This document shows positions 38,155 to 44,976 of a stretch of 64,000 nt of DNA, one piece after another. The notes beneath the pieces are model-generated. The model did no database searches and was not told where the DNA came from. It was given only the letters and a program-made list of their open reading frames with translations. The stretch's first letter is position 1; each line of letters begins with the position of its first letter. Made by a program: the position numbers and the translations under genes. This DNA comes from Streptomyces showdoensis (GTDB lineage Bacteria > Actinomycetota > Actinomycetes > Streptomycetales > Streptomycetaceae), in NCBI RefSeq assembly GCF_039535475.1, contig NZ_BAAAXG010000026.1, positions 4,087,501-4,151,500 on the forward strand, given 5' to 3'.

Positions 38155-38242
38155 CGGGTTGGGCTTGGAGTGGGCCCGGGTTGGGCTTGGAGTGGGCCCG
38201 GGTTGGGCCTGGAGTGGGCCCGGGTTGGGCCTGGGCAGGCCT
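38155..38242. repeat. 22-base tandem repeat, three copies plus a degenerate fourth
   Basis: Copies begin at 38155, 38177, 38199 and 38221; each reads close to CGGGTTGGGCTTGGAGTGGG followed by CC, and the fourth diverges half-way. It lies between the convergent P450 and ADP-ribosylglycohydrolase genes in a G-rich stretch (38114-38391) that has no gene. Confidence 0.85.
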
Positions 38243-38391
38243 TGGCGGGCCCGGTCCCGGCCGGCCGTGCTTGGGTCGGGCCTGTGGTGCGGCCGGGGCA
38301 GGCAGGCAGGCCGGGCGTGACCGGGTCCGTGGTGGGGCCGGCCGGGGGACGATCGGGCCGCGGGGGAGCCGGCCGGGGGACGACCGGGCTG

Positions 38392-39333
38392 TCAGGCCGC
38401 GGCCGGGGCCGTTGCCAGAGCGGTCGCCAGGGCGCGGAGGTCGTCGGCCCGCAGGACGCGGTCGCCGAAGCCGGGCAGCGGGACGTGCAGGGCGGCCGTC
38501 CAGCGGGCGGGGATGGCGGCGGGGCCGTGGACCGCGCCCGCGAGGATGCCCGTGACGGCGGCGACGGTGTCGGTGTCGCCGCCCAGGTCGACGGCCGCGC
38601 AGACGGCCTCCTCGTAGGAGCTCGTGGTGCGCAGCGCCCAGAGGGCGGAGCCCAGACAGGGCCAGACGGCGCCGTTGAACTCGGTGGCGTCCGCCGGCTG
38701 CCAGCGGGGATCGAGGACGGTCGCCCAGCGCTCCCGGTGGGCCGGTTCCACCTCGGCCAGTGAGCGGGGCACGGCGGCCTGAGGGTCCTCGCCGAGGAGG
38801 GCGACGCGGACCAGCTCGTGGAGCACCGCCGTGCCCTCCCAGGCGGCGGCGTCCCCGTGCGTGAGCGCGGCGATCCGCCGGGCCGCGGCCATGGTGGCCG
38901 CGCGGCCGGCCGAGGCGAAGTACACGGCGGGGGTGGCGGCCCGCATGAGCGAACCGTTGCCCGCGGCACGGCCGTTCACCTGGAAGTGCAAGGCGGCGGC
39001 GGTGTCCCAGGGGTCGCCGCCGAGCAGCACGGCCTCGGTCTGCAGGCCGATGTCCTTCGGGTCGGCGGCGGCCCAGCGGCGGAACCGGGCGAAGACGTCC
39101 GGCAGGTCGAGCCCGCCGCGTTCGAGCAGCGACTCGCCGACGAGCACGGCCATCTGCGTGTCGTCGGTGGCCTCGCCCGGGTCCCACCCGCCGCCCCCGC
39201 TCAACTCGTCCACCCCGTCCGGGAATCGCTCGCGGAGCACCCCGGGCGGCCCGAACTCGAAGGGCGCGCCGAGGGCGTCCCCGACCGCGGACCCCAGGAC
39301 GGCGCCGATCGCCCGGTCCTCGCTGCTCAGCAT
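38392..39333 (-). CDS. ADP-ribosylglycohydrolase family protein (DraG-like)
   Basis: Hydrolase removing ADP-ribose from proteins, nucleic acids or small molecules. 313 residues. The di-magnesium site motifs are present: GSAVGDALGAPFE near 14-26, EATDDTQMAVL near 55-64 (Thr-Asp-Asp), and DLGGDTDTVAAVTG in the C-terminal part. The ATG at 39333 has a weak ribosome site, but the upstream gene ends at 39327, so the two overlap by 7 bases and translation is probably coupled. Last gene of a three-gene operon (membrane protein, ABA4-like, this gene). Confidence 0.92.
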   Translation of the reverse strand: MLSSEDRAIGAVLGSAVGDALGAPFEFGPPGVLRERFPDGVDELSGGGGWDPGEATDDTQMAVLVGESLLERGGLDLPDVFARFRRWAAADPKDIGLQTEAVLLGGDPWDTAAALHFQVNGRAAGNGSLMRAATPAVYFASAGRAATMAAARRIAALTHGDAAAWEGTAVLHELVRVALLGEDPQAAVPRSLAEVEPAHRERWATVLDPRWQPADATEFNGAVWPCLGSALWALRTTSSYEEAVCAAVDLGGDTDTVAAVTGILAGAVHGPAAIPARWTAALHVPLPGFGDRVLRADDLRALATALATAPAAA

Positions 39334-39779
39334 GTGTCGTGTACCCGTCGTTCGGGGGAGTGTCTGCGGAGCCATAGTGCCCTGATCGGCAGGAAGACCA
39401 GCAGGGCGAACGGGGACAGCAGGATCGTGAAGAGGAGGAGGGGGCTCATCAGGAAGGGGGACAGGCCCAGGCGGCGGCCCTCGCGGTACATCCACTGGCC
39501 GAGGAGCAGGTCCCAGGCGATGATCTGGGCCCATACCGCGCCCGCGCCGTTCGCCGACGCCGTCAGGTCGCGGAAGACGGCGAGGTCGGGGGAGCTGACG
39601 GCGGCCCACAGTTCGGGCAGGACCGGGGCCACGAGGACCAGGTAGACCGCCAGCACCGGCAGCACCGTCAGGGGCGAGGCCGCCACTCGGTCGGTGACCT
39701 TCCGGCCCGGCGCGAGGATCATCAGCAGCCAGACCGGTGCGGCGAGCAGGAAGGTCAGCTGGAAGAGGAAGCCGGTCAT
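39327..39779 (-). CDS. ABA4-like membrane protein
   Basis: 150 residues with four predicted membrane segments (LLAAPVWLLMILAP, LTVLPVLAVYLVLVAPVLP, IAWDLLLGQWMYREGRRLG, PLLLFTILLSPFALLVFL). The pattern WxxxDLxxGxWxxREG-like is characteristic of the ABA4/DUF4281 family; plant ABA4 acts in neoxanthin formation, but the bacterial role is unknown. ATG at 39779 overlaps the upstream stop codon as ATGA. Confidence 0.82.
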   Translation of the reverse strand: MTGFLFQLTFLLAAPVWLLMILAPGRKVTDRVAASPLTVLPVLAVYLVLVAPVLPELWAAVSSPDLAVFRDLTASANGAGAVWAQIIAWDLLLGQWMYREGRRLGLSPFLMSPLLLFTILLSPFALLVFLPIRALWLRRHSPERRVHDTC

Positions 39780-40741
39780 GCCGCGAGTTCCTGGCGAGGG
39801 GCGGCGGGGGCGGCGGGGGCGGCGGTGCGCAGGGCCAGCGCGGTGCCCGCCAGGGTGAAGGCGGCGATCGCTCCGGCCGCGGCGAGCGTCAGGGCGTCGG
39901 GGGAGAGGAGCGGCTGGCCGCGGAGCGCCTGCCAGGCCACCAGGACGAAGGTCGCGGTGTACGCGGCGGAGGCGACCAGCACCACGCGCAGTCGGATCCG
40001 GTCGTCGGCGAGCCGGGCGAAGCGCGGCGCGAGCGCGGACAGCACCAGCAGGACGAGCGGGATCAGCTGCAGCGCGTGCATGCCGAAGAAGTGCGCGATG
40101 CGCAGGTCGCCGCCGGTGGTGGACCAGCCGGTCAGCGGCATGCCGGGGCCGCCGTCCGGTACGCCGACGCTGTGCGCGCCCTGGACCGGCGGGTTCTCCT
40201 GGGCGAGCTGCTCGGGGGTCGGGGCGACCATCACGAAGCCGATGGCTGCGCCGGCGAGCGCGACGAACGAGGAGATCCGGACGGCCCAGGCGGTGGCGCG
40301 GTCCAGGATCCGGGCGCGCAGCAGCAGGACGGCGATGACGAGGGCGGCGAGCCAGAGGACGACGACCGTCGTGCCCATCGCCGAGAAGAGGGCGGCGTCG
40401 AAGGGCGTCGCGTTGTTGAAGTGGCTCTGCTTTCCGCGGACGACCTGCGTGGTGATGAGCACCATCTCGATGACGCTCGCGAGGGTGAGGACGGTCCCCG
40501 CCCACCACCCGACCCGGCGGGCGCGGGCGCCCGGCAGGAGGGACAGCATCCAGGCGAGCGTCAGCCCGTACGCGATGAACGAGACCGAGAACTTGAACGG
40601 CTTGGCCCAGATCGGGGCGCCGACGAGCACGCGGTCGTCGAAGAGGAGCCCGCCGGCGGATATGAGGGCGAGGAGGCCCATCGACACGGTGAACCAGACC
40701 AGGGGCCGGTGGAGCGTGCGGAGCTGCGGTGCTGATGACAT
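39776..40741 (-). CDS. Polytopic membrane protein of unknown function
   Basis: 321 residues with about eight to nine hydrophobic segments and a long polar loop near residues 180-225 (PTPEQLAQENPPVQGAHSVG). Conserved-looking stretches are WAKPFKFSVSFIAYG and RIAHFFGMHALQLIPL, whose His residues might bind a metal or heme. No family assigned. The ATG at 40741 has GGGGGGAT upstream. First gene of the operon reading towards the ADP-ribosylglycohydrolase; divergent from the MerR gene, with the palindromic operator in its leader. Confidence 0.78.
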   Translation of the reverse strand: MSSAPQLRTLHRPLVWFTVSMGLLALISAGGLLFDDRVLVGAPIWAKPFKFSVSFIAYGLTLAWMLSLLPGARARRVGWWAGTVLTLASVIEMVLITTQVVRGKQSHFNNATPFDAALFSAMGTTVVVLWLAALVIAVLLLRARILDRATAWAVRISSFVALAGAAIGFVMVAPTPEQLAQENPPVQGAHSVGVPDGGPGMPLTGWSTTGGDLRIAHFFGMHALQLIPLVLLVLSALAPRFARLADDRIRLRVVLVASAAYTATFVLVAWQALRGQPLLSPDALTLAAAGAIAAFTLAGTALALRTAAPAAPAAPRQELAA

Positions 40742-40764
40742 GCGGATCCCCCCGTTGGGATAAA

Positions 40765-40808
40765 ATAGATAGCGGCGCTTACCGCTATCCGATAGCGCCA
40801 CTATCTAT
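40765..40808. promoter_or_regulatory. Nested palindromic operator between membrane operon and merR-type gene
   Basis: An outer inverted repeat ATAGATAGCGGCGCT (40765-40779) / AGCGCCACTATCTAT (40794-40808) has 14 of 15 matches. Inside it GATAGCGG (40768-40775) pairs with CCGCTATC (40782-40789). The AT-rich 44-base block covers the divergent promoter and is very likely bound by the MerR-family product. Confidence 0.7.
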
Positions 40809-40860
40809 GATGGTGGGGCCGGTGGCAAGGCCGGAGTGCGAACTGGAAGGTGAACGCGCG

Positions 40861-41493
40861 GTGCGCATTGGAGAGTTGAGTCGCAGGGCTGGGGTGTCCG
40901 TGCCGACGATCAAGTACTACGTGCGGGAAGGGCTGCTGCCCGCCGGGCGGCTCACGAGCCCGAACCAGGCCTCGTACGAGGAGACGCATGTGCGGCGCCT
41001 CCGCCTGATCCGCGCGCTGCTGGATGTGGGAGGGCTCTCGGTCGCGGGCATCCGGGAGGTCATCGAGGCGATCGACGACCCCGAGCGGCCGGTGCACAAG
41101 GTGCTCGGAGCGGCGGCGGACCGGGTGGTGCCGCAGTACGAGGGCGAACGCGGCGACGACCTGCTCGCCGCCCGCGCGGCGGTGGCGGACCTGCTCGCCC
41201 GCCGCGGCTGGCGCACGGACGACCGGGCCCCCGCCGCCGAGGCACTCGCGGTCGCGCTCGCCGCGCTGGAGAGCGTCGGGCACGGGGCCTTCGCGGAGCT
41301 CCTCGACGCGTACGCCGACGCGGCGGAGCAGGTGGCCCGCGTCGACGTCGACTACGTCGCGCGCAACGTGGTCCGCGAGGAGCTCGTCGAGAGCGTGGTC
41401 GTCGGCACGGTGCTGGGGGACGCCATGTTCGCCGCCCTGCGGCGGCTGGCCCACGTGGACGCGTCGGACCGGGTCTTCGGCGCGGGGACGTGA
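40861..41493 (+). CDS. MerR-family transcriptional regulator
   Basis: 210 residues. N-terminal MerR helix-turn-helix and wing (RIGELSRRAGVSVPTIKYYVREGLL, split here as RIGELSRRAGV and PTIKYYVREGLLP), then a helical C-terminal domain without an obvious cysteine metal site, so a small organic or membrane-linked signal is more likely than a metal. I choose the GTG at 40861 with GGAAGG ten bases upstream. The ATG at 40807 is possible but overlaps the operator. Divergent from the membrane-protein operon, its probable target. Confidence 0.88.
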   Translation: MRIGELSRRAGVSVPTIKYYVREGLLPAGRLTSPNQASYEETHVRRLRLIRALLDVGGLSVAGIREVIEAIDDPERPVHKVLGAAADRVVPQYEGERGDDLLAARAAVADLLARRGWRTDDRAPAAEALAVALAALESVGHGAFAELLDAYADAAEQVARVDVDYVARNVVREELVESVVVGTVLGDAMFAALRRLAHVDASDRVFGAGT

Positions 41494-41760
41494 GCCGGGG
41501 CGGGGGAGGGGGATTGAGCCGAGCGGGCGGGGCGCCTGCGGCGGGCCTCTTCCCCCACCCCGCCCCTTCCCGAAACCCGGGCTGCGCCCCGGGCCCCCGC
41601 ATGGGGCTGCGCCCCGGTTGCTGGTCAGGGGCGCGCCCGGCTCCCGGGGTGGGGCCCTGCTCCGGACCCGGGCGGGCTCCCGTCGGGGCCAGGCCTGGCC
41701 CAGGGTCCGGGGCCGCGCCCCGTGCCCGGCGTCAGTTCCCCCGCCCCCACCCACGCCGAA
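41494..41760. other. G+C-rich intergenic filler
   Basis: No gene between the MerR gene and the siderophore-interacting protein gene. The 14-mer GGGCTGCGCCCCGG occurs twice (41579-41592 and 41604-41617) with several variants around it. Streptomycete chromosomes often hold such sequence between convergent genes; I see no function beyond the terminator at 41761. Confidence 0.6.
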
Positions 41761-41787
41761 GGGGCGGAAGCCCTCGGCTTCCGCCCC
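41761..41787. terminator. Terminator hairpin for convergent genes
   Basis: GGGGCGGAAGCC (41761-41772) pairs perfectly with 41776-41787 around CTC, 24 bases past the end of the siderophore-interacting protein gene. Confidence 0.75.
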
Positions 41788-41810
41788 CTGTGTGGGTCAT
41801 CCGGTGCGGG

Positions 41811-42647
41811 TCAGCTCTCCTGCTCGCGTTCCACCTGGTCGTTCCACTCGCGCTTGATCGCGCGCCAGGCCTCGTCCGTCTTGCCGTGGCGCCAGTAGCC
41901 GGAGATCGAGAGGCGGTCGCGCGGGATGGCGCGGTCCATGCGGAGGTGGCGGCGGAGGTCCTTCACGAAGCCGGCCTCGCCGTGGACGAAGGCGTGGACG
42001 TCGCCGGCGGGGAAGTCGAGGGTGCGGACGGCCGCCAGGAGGGCCTCGCCCGTGGGGCGGTCGCCGCGGTGGAGCCAGGTGACCTCGACGCCCGCGGCCG
42101 TCGCGAACTTCTGCTGCTCCGAGGCGTCCGAGACCTCCAGGAAGGCGTGCACGGTCGCACCCTCGGGCAGCCGCTCCAGGGCCACCGCCACCGCCGGCAG
42201 GGCGCTCTCGTCGCCGACGAGCAGGTGCCAGTCGGCGGCCGCGTCCGGGGCGTAGCCGCCGCCCGGACCGAGGAAGCGCACGGTGTCGCCGGGCTGGGCG
42301 CGCGCCGCCCACGGGCCCGCCAGGCCTTCGTCGCCGTGGACCACGAAGTCGATGGTCAGCTCGTGGTGGACCGGGTCCCAGGCCCGCACCGTGTAGGTCC
42401 GCGTCGTCGGCCACTGCTCGCGCGGGAACTCGGCACGGATCCGCTCCATGTCGAACGGCTCCGGATAGCTCACGCCCTCCGGCGCGAAGAGCAGCTTCAC
42501 GTAGTGGTCGGTGTACTCGCCGACCTCGAAGGCGCCGAGCCCCGGGCCTCCGAGGACCAGGCGCACCATGTGCGGGGTGATCCGCTCGGTGCGCACCACC
42601 TGGGCCTCGTGAGCCTTCGGTGCCTTGCGTGCGGGCTGTTCTGCCAC
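41811..42647 (-). CDS. Siderophore-interacting protein (NAD(P)H-dependent ferric-siderophore reductase)
   Basis: Cytoplasmic flavoprotein that releases iron from ferric siderophores. 278 residues: FAD-binding beta barrel with RTYTVRAWD near 92-100 and HGDEGLAGPWAARAQPGD, then the NAD(P)H-like domain HLLVGDESALPAV and the family C-terminal motif ISGYWRHGKTDEAWR. GTG at 42647 with GGGGAG upstream. Directly preceded by a perfect iron box at 42675, so it should be derepressed in iron shortage. Confidence 0.94.
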   Translation of the reverse strand: MAEQPARKAPKAHEAQVVRTERITPHMVRLVLGGPGLGAFEVGEYTDHYVKLLFAPEGVSYPEPFDMERIRAEFPREQWPTTRTYTVRAWDPVHHELTIDFVVHGDEGLAGPWAARAQPGDTVRFLGPGGGYAPDAAADWHLLVGDESALPAVAVALERLPEGATVHAFLEVSDASEQQKFATAAGVEVTWLHRGDRPTGEALLAAVRTLDFPAGDVHAFVHGEAGFVKDLRRHLRMDRAIPRDRLSISGYWRHGKTDEAWRAIKREWNDQVEREQES

Positions 42648-42674
42648 GACGGTCTCCCCGTGAACGATCCAAAA

Positions 42675-42692
42675 ACTTAGGTTTGCCTAAGT
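42675..42692. promoter_or_regulatory. Iron box (DmdR/IdeR operator)
   Basis: ACTTAGGTTTGCCTAAGT has 7-base perfect arms around TTTG and matches the TTAGGTTAGGCTAACCTAA-type box of DtxR-family repressors. It lies 28 bases before the siderophore-interacting protein start. Confidence 0.85.
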
Positions 42693-42726
42693 TAGCACCC
42701 CGGCGGGGCCGGCTCCAGGGGCTTCC

Positions 42727-43653
42727 TCAGCCGTTCGCCGCCAGCACCGGCAGCAGACGGCCCACCGCCCCGCCCAGCCCCCACCGCTCCACCAGCGCGC
42801 CCAGCGCCGCCGGGTCCCGGGGCGCGGAGGGAAGCGCGGGGGAGAACTCCGGCAGCGGGACGTCCTGCGCCACCCGGACCACCGTCGGCGCGACGTCCAG
42901 GTACTCCGCCGCCTCCACGATGCCCCGTCGCTTCGCCGGGGTCAGCTTCGAGGTCCGGTCGGCCGCCGCCGCGCGGACGCCCGCCAGGTCCCCGTACTCC
43001 GTGATCAGCTGCGCCGCCGTCTTCTCGCCGATGCCCTTCACCCCGGGCAGCCCGTCGCTCGCGTCCCCGCGCAGCGCCGCGAAGTCCGCGTACTGCCCGG
43101 CCCGCACCCCGTACTTCGTCAGGATCAGCTCGTCGTCGACCAGGTCGCAGTCGCCGACGCCCTTCCGCGGGTACAGCACCCGCACCCCGCGCCCGTCGTC
43201 GACCAGCTGGAACAGGTCCCGGTCGCCCGTGACGATGTCCACCGGCCCGGCGGCCCGCGCGGTCAGCGTGCCGATCACGTCGTCGGCCTCGAACCCCTCG
43301 GCGCCCACCCGGGCGATGCCCAGCGCCGCCAGCACCTCCTCGATCACCGGCACCTGCGGCGACAGCGTGTCCGGGATCTCCTCCGCGTCCGGACCCGACT
43401 CCGTCACCTCGGCCACCCGGTGCGCCTTGTACGAGGGGATGAGGTCCACCCGCCACTGCGGGCGCCAGTCCTCGTCCCAGCAGGCCACCAGGTCGTCCGG
43501 ACGGTGGTCCTGGACGAGCCGGGTGATGAAGTCGAGGAGCCCGCGCACGGCGTTGACCGGCGTCCCGTCGGGCGCGCGGACCGAGTCCGGCACGCCGAAG
43601 TACGCGCGGAAGTAGAGGCTGGCAGTGTCGAGGAGCATCAGGCGTCGCGTCAC
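42727..43653 (-). CDS. Stand-alone 5'-3' exonuclease (PolI N-terminal domain family)
   Basis: Structure-specific 5' nuclease without a polymerase part. 308 residues. Metal-binding clusters typical of PolI 5' nucleases are visible: LMLLDTASLYFRAYF, EGFEADDVIGTL, DIVTGDRDLFQLV and ASDGLPGVKGIGEKTA (helix-hairpin-helix). Start is the GTG at 43653; ATG at 43638 is an alternative. It is divergent from the betaine transporter across a structured 258-base gap. In actinobacteria such enzymes exist besides PolA and may help in Okazaki fragment processing. Confidence 0.93.
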   Translation of the reverse strand: MTRRLMLLDTASLYFRAYFGVPDSVRAPDGTPVNAVRGLLDFITRLVQDHRPDDLVACWDEDWRPQWRVDLIPSYKAHRVAEVTESGPDAEEIPDTLSPQVPVIEEVLAALGIARVGAEGFEADDVIGTLTARAAGPVDIVTGDRDLFQLVDDGRGVRVLYPRKGVGDCDLVDDELILTKYGVRAGQYADFAALRGDASDGLPGVKGIGEKTAAQLITEYGDLAGVRAAAADRTSKLTPAKRRGIVEAAEYLDVAPTVVRVAQDVPLPEFSPALPSAPRDPAALGALVERWGLGGAVGRLLPVLAANG

Positions 43654-43793
43654 ACCCCGATCATGCCGCACCCCACCGACAGCGCCCCGGCGCCACCGCC
43701 CACCGCGGTTCCCCGGCGCCCGCGTGACCCCCGTCACCTTCGCGTTTGCCTCCTGGAGACCCGGGCAGGCGCGAGCCCGGAGCGGACCCGGTG

Positions 43794-43889
43794 CGCCGTC
43801 CGGCAACGGACGGCGTGCGCGACGGGCCGAGCGGACAGAACCCGCCCCGCTCCACGGCCCGGCTGCTGCGGGGGTGGCGGGCCGTTTTT
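43794..43889 (+). promoter_or_regulatory. Structured leader with terminator-like hairpin before the betaine transporter
   Basis: A 9-base stem CGCCGTCCG (43794-43802) / 43807-43815 is capped by GCAA, a GNRA tetraloop. Further on, ACGGCCCG (43854-43861) pairs with CGGGCCGT (43878-43885) and runs straight into TTTTT (43885-43889). This terminator-like element ends only 22 bases before the transporter start, as in attenuators or riboswitches. I cannot assign it to a known riboswitch class. Alternatively it terminates a short upstream transcript. Confidence 0.5.
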
Positions 43890-43911
43890 CGTTGCTACCC
43901 GTGAGGTGTAT

Positions 43912-44976
43912 GTGTCCAGGCTCCAGGCCGACCATCTGTACAAGGTGTTCGGCAGACGACCCGACGAAGCCGTCCGCAAGCTCGCGGCCGCGGAGGGCGC
44001 CGCCGACCGCGAAACCCTGCGTGCCGAGGGCACCACCGCGGCCGTCGTCGACGCCTCCTTCGTCGTCGAACCCGGCCAGATCTTCGTCGTCATGGGTCTG
44101 TCGGGATCGGGCAAGTCCACCCTCCTCCGCATGCTCAACGGCCTGCTCGAACCCACCGCCGGCCGCGTCCTGTACGACGGTGCCGACCTCACCGCGCTGT
44201 CCCCACGGGAGCTGCGCGCCGTGCGGTCGAAGAAGATCAGCATGGTCTTCCAGCACTTCGCGCTCTTCCCGCACCGCAGCGTCCTCGAGAACGCCGCCTA
44301 CGGCCTGGAGGTCCAGGGCGTCCCGCGCGCCGAGCGCGAGAAGCGCGCCGCCGAGGCCCTCGAGCTGTGCGGGCTCGGAGGCTGGGAGAGCTCCTGGCCC
44401 GACGAGCTCTCCGGCGGCATGCAGCAGCGCGTCGGCCTGGCCCGCGCGCTCGCCACCGACGCCGACCTGCTGCTCATGGACGAGTCGTTCAGCGCGCTCG
44501 ACCCGCTGATCCGCCGCGACATGCAGGACCAGCTGCTGGTGCTCCAGCAGAAGCTGAAGAAGACCATCGTCTTCATCACCCACGACCTCAACGAGGCCAT
44601 GCGCCTCGGCGACCGCATCGCCGTCATGCGCGACGGCCGGATCGTCCAGCTCGGCAGCGCCGAGGACATCCTGGTCCGGCCCGCCGACGACTACGTCGCC
44701 TCCTTCATCCAGGACGTCGACCGCACCCGGGTGCTCACCGCCGCCGCCGTCATGACCGACGGCGCCGTCGCCCCCGGCGACTGCCCGGCCGACTGCTCCT
44801 GCCGCGCCGTGGCCCCCGACACGCTCCTCGCCGACCTGTGCGCCGTCTCCGCGCTGGCCCCGCACCCGGTGGCCGTCGAGGACGCCGACGGCACCGTCCT
44901 CGGGGTCGTACCGCAGGAGCGCCTGCTGGCCGCCATGGGCAGCCTCGCAGGCCAGGAGGTGACCGCCCGTGCCTAG
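43912..44976 (+). CDS. Glycine betaine/proline-type ABC transporter ATP-binding protein
   Basis: Cytoplasmic ATPase of a compatible-solute importer (ProV/OpuAA family). 354 residues. An N-terminal extension LYKVFGRRPDEAVRKL typical of the family, Walker A GLSGSGKST, signature LSGGMQQR, Walker B LLLMDESFSALDPL, switch His in FITHDLNEAM, and a C-terminal CBS-like regulatory part (about 275-354). The GTG at 43912 has GTGAGG upstream; a longer frame crosses the terminator. The stop overlaps the permease start by 8 bases, so the two genes are coupled. Confidence 0.93.
   Translation: MSRLQADHLYKVFGRRPDEAVRKLAAAEGAADRETLRAEGTTAAVVDASFVVEPGQIFVVMGLSGSGKSTLLRMLNGLLEPTAGRVLYDGADLTALSPRELRAVRSKKISMVFQHFALFPHRSVLENAAYGLEVQGVPRAEREKRAAEALELCGLGGWESSWPDELSGGMQQRVGLARALATDADLLLMDESFSALDPLIRRDMQDQLLVLQQKLKKTIVFITHDLNEAMRLGDRIAVMRDGRIVQLGSAEDILVRPADDYVASFIQDVDRTRVLTAAAVMTDGAVAPGDCPADCSCRAVAPDTLLADLCAVSALAPHPVAVEDADGTVLGVVPQERLLAAMGSLAGQEVTARA

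Noticed and set aside
41494..41760. Protein-coding gene in the G+C-rich filler
   Set aside because: The frames here give Pro/Gly/Arg low-complexity products, lack ribosome sites and contain repeated GGGCTGCGCCCCGG-like sequence typical of non-coding streptomycete DNA.
43794..43889. A named riboswitch (SAM-IV, guanidine-III or c-di-AMP) before the betaine transporter
   Set aside because: A few short stretches look similar (such as GGTGCGCCGT), but the conserved cores of these classes are not there; kept only as an unassigned structured leader.
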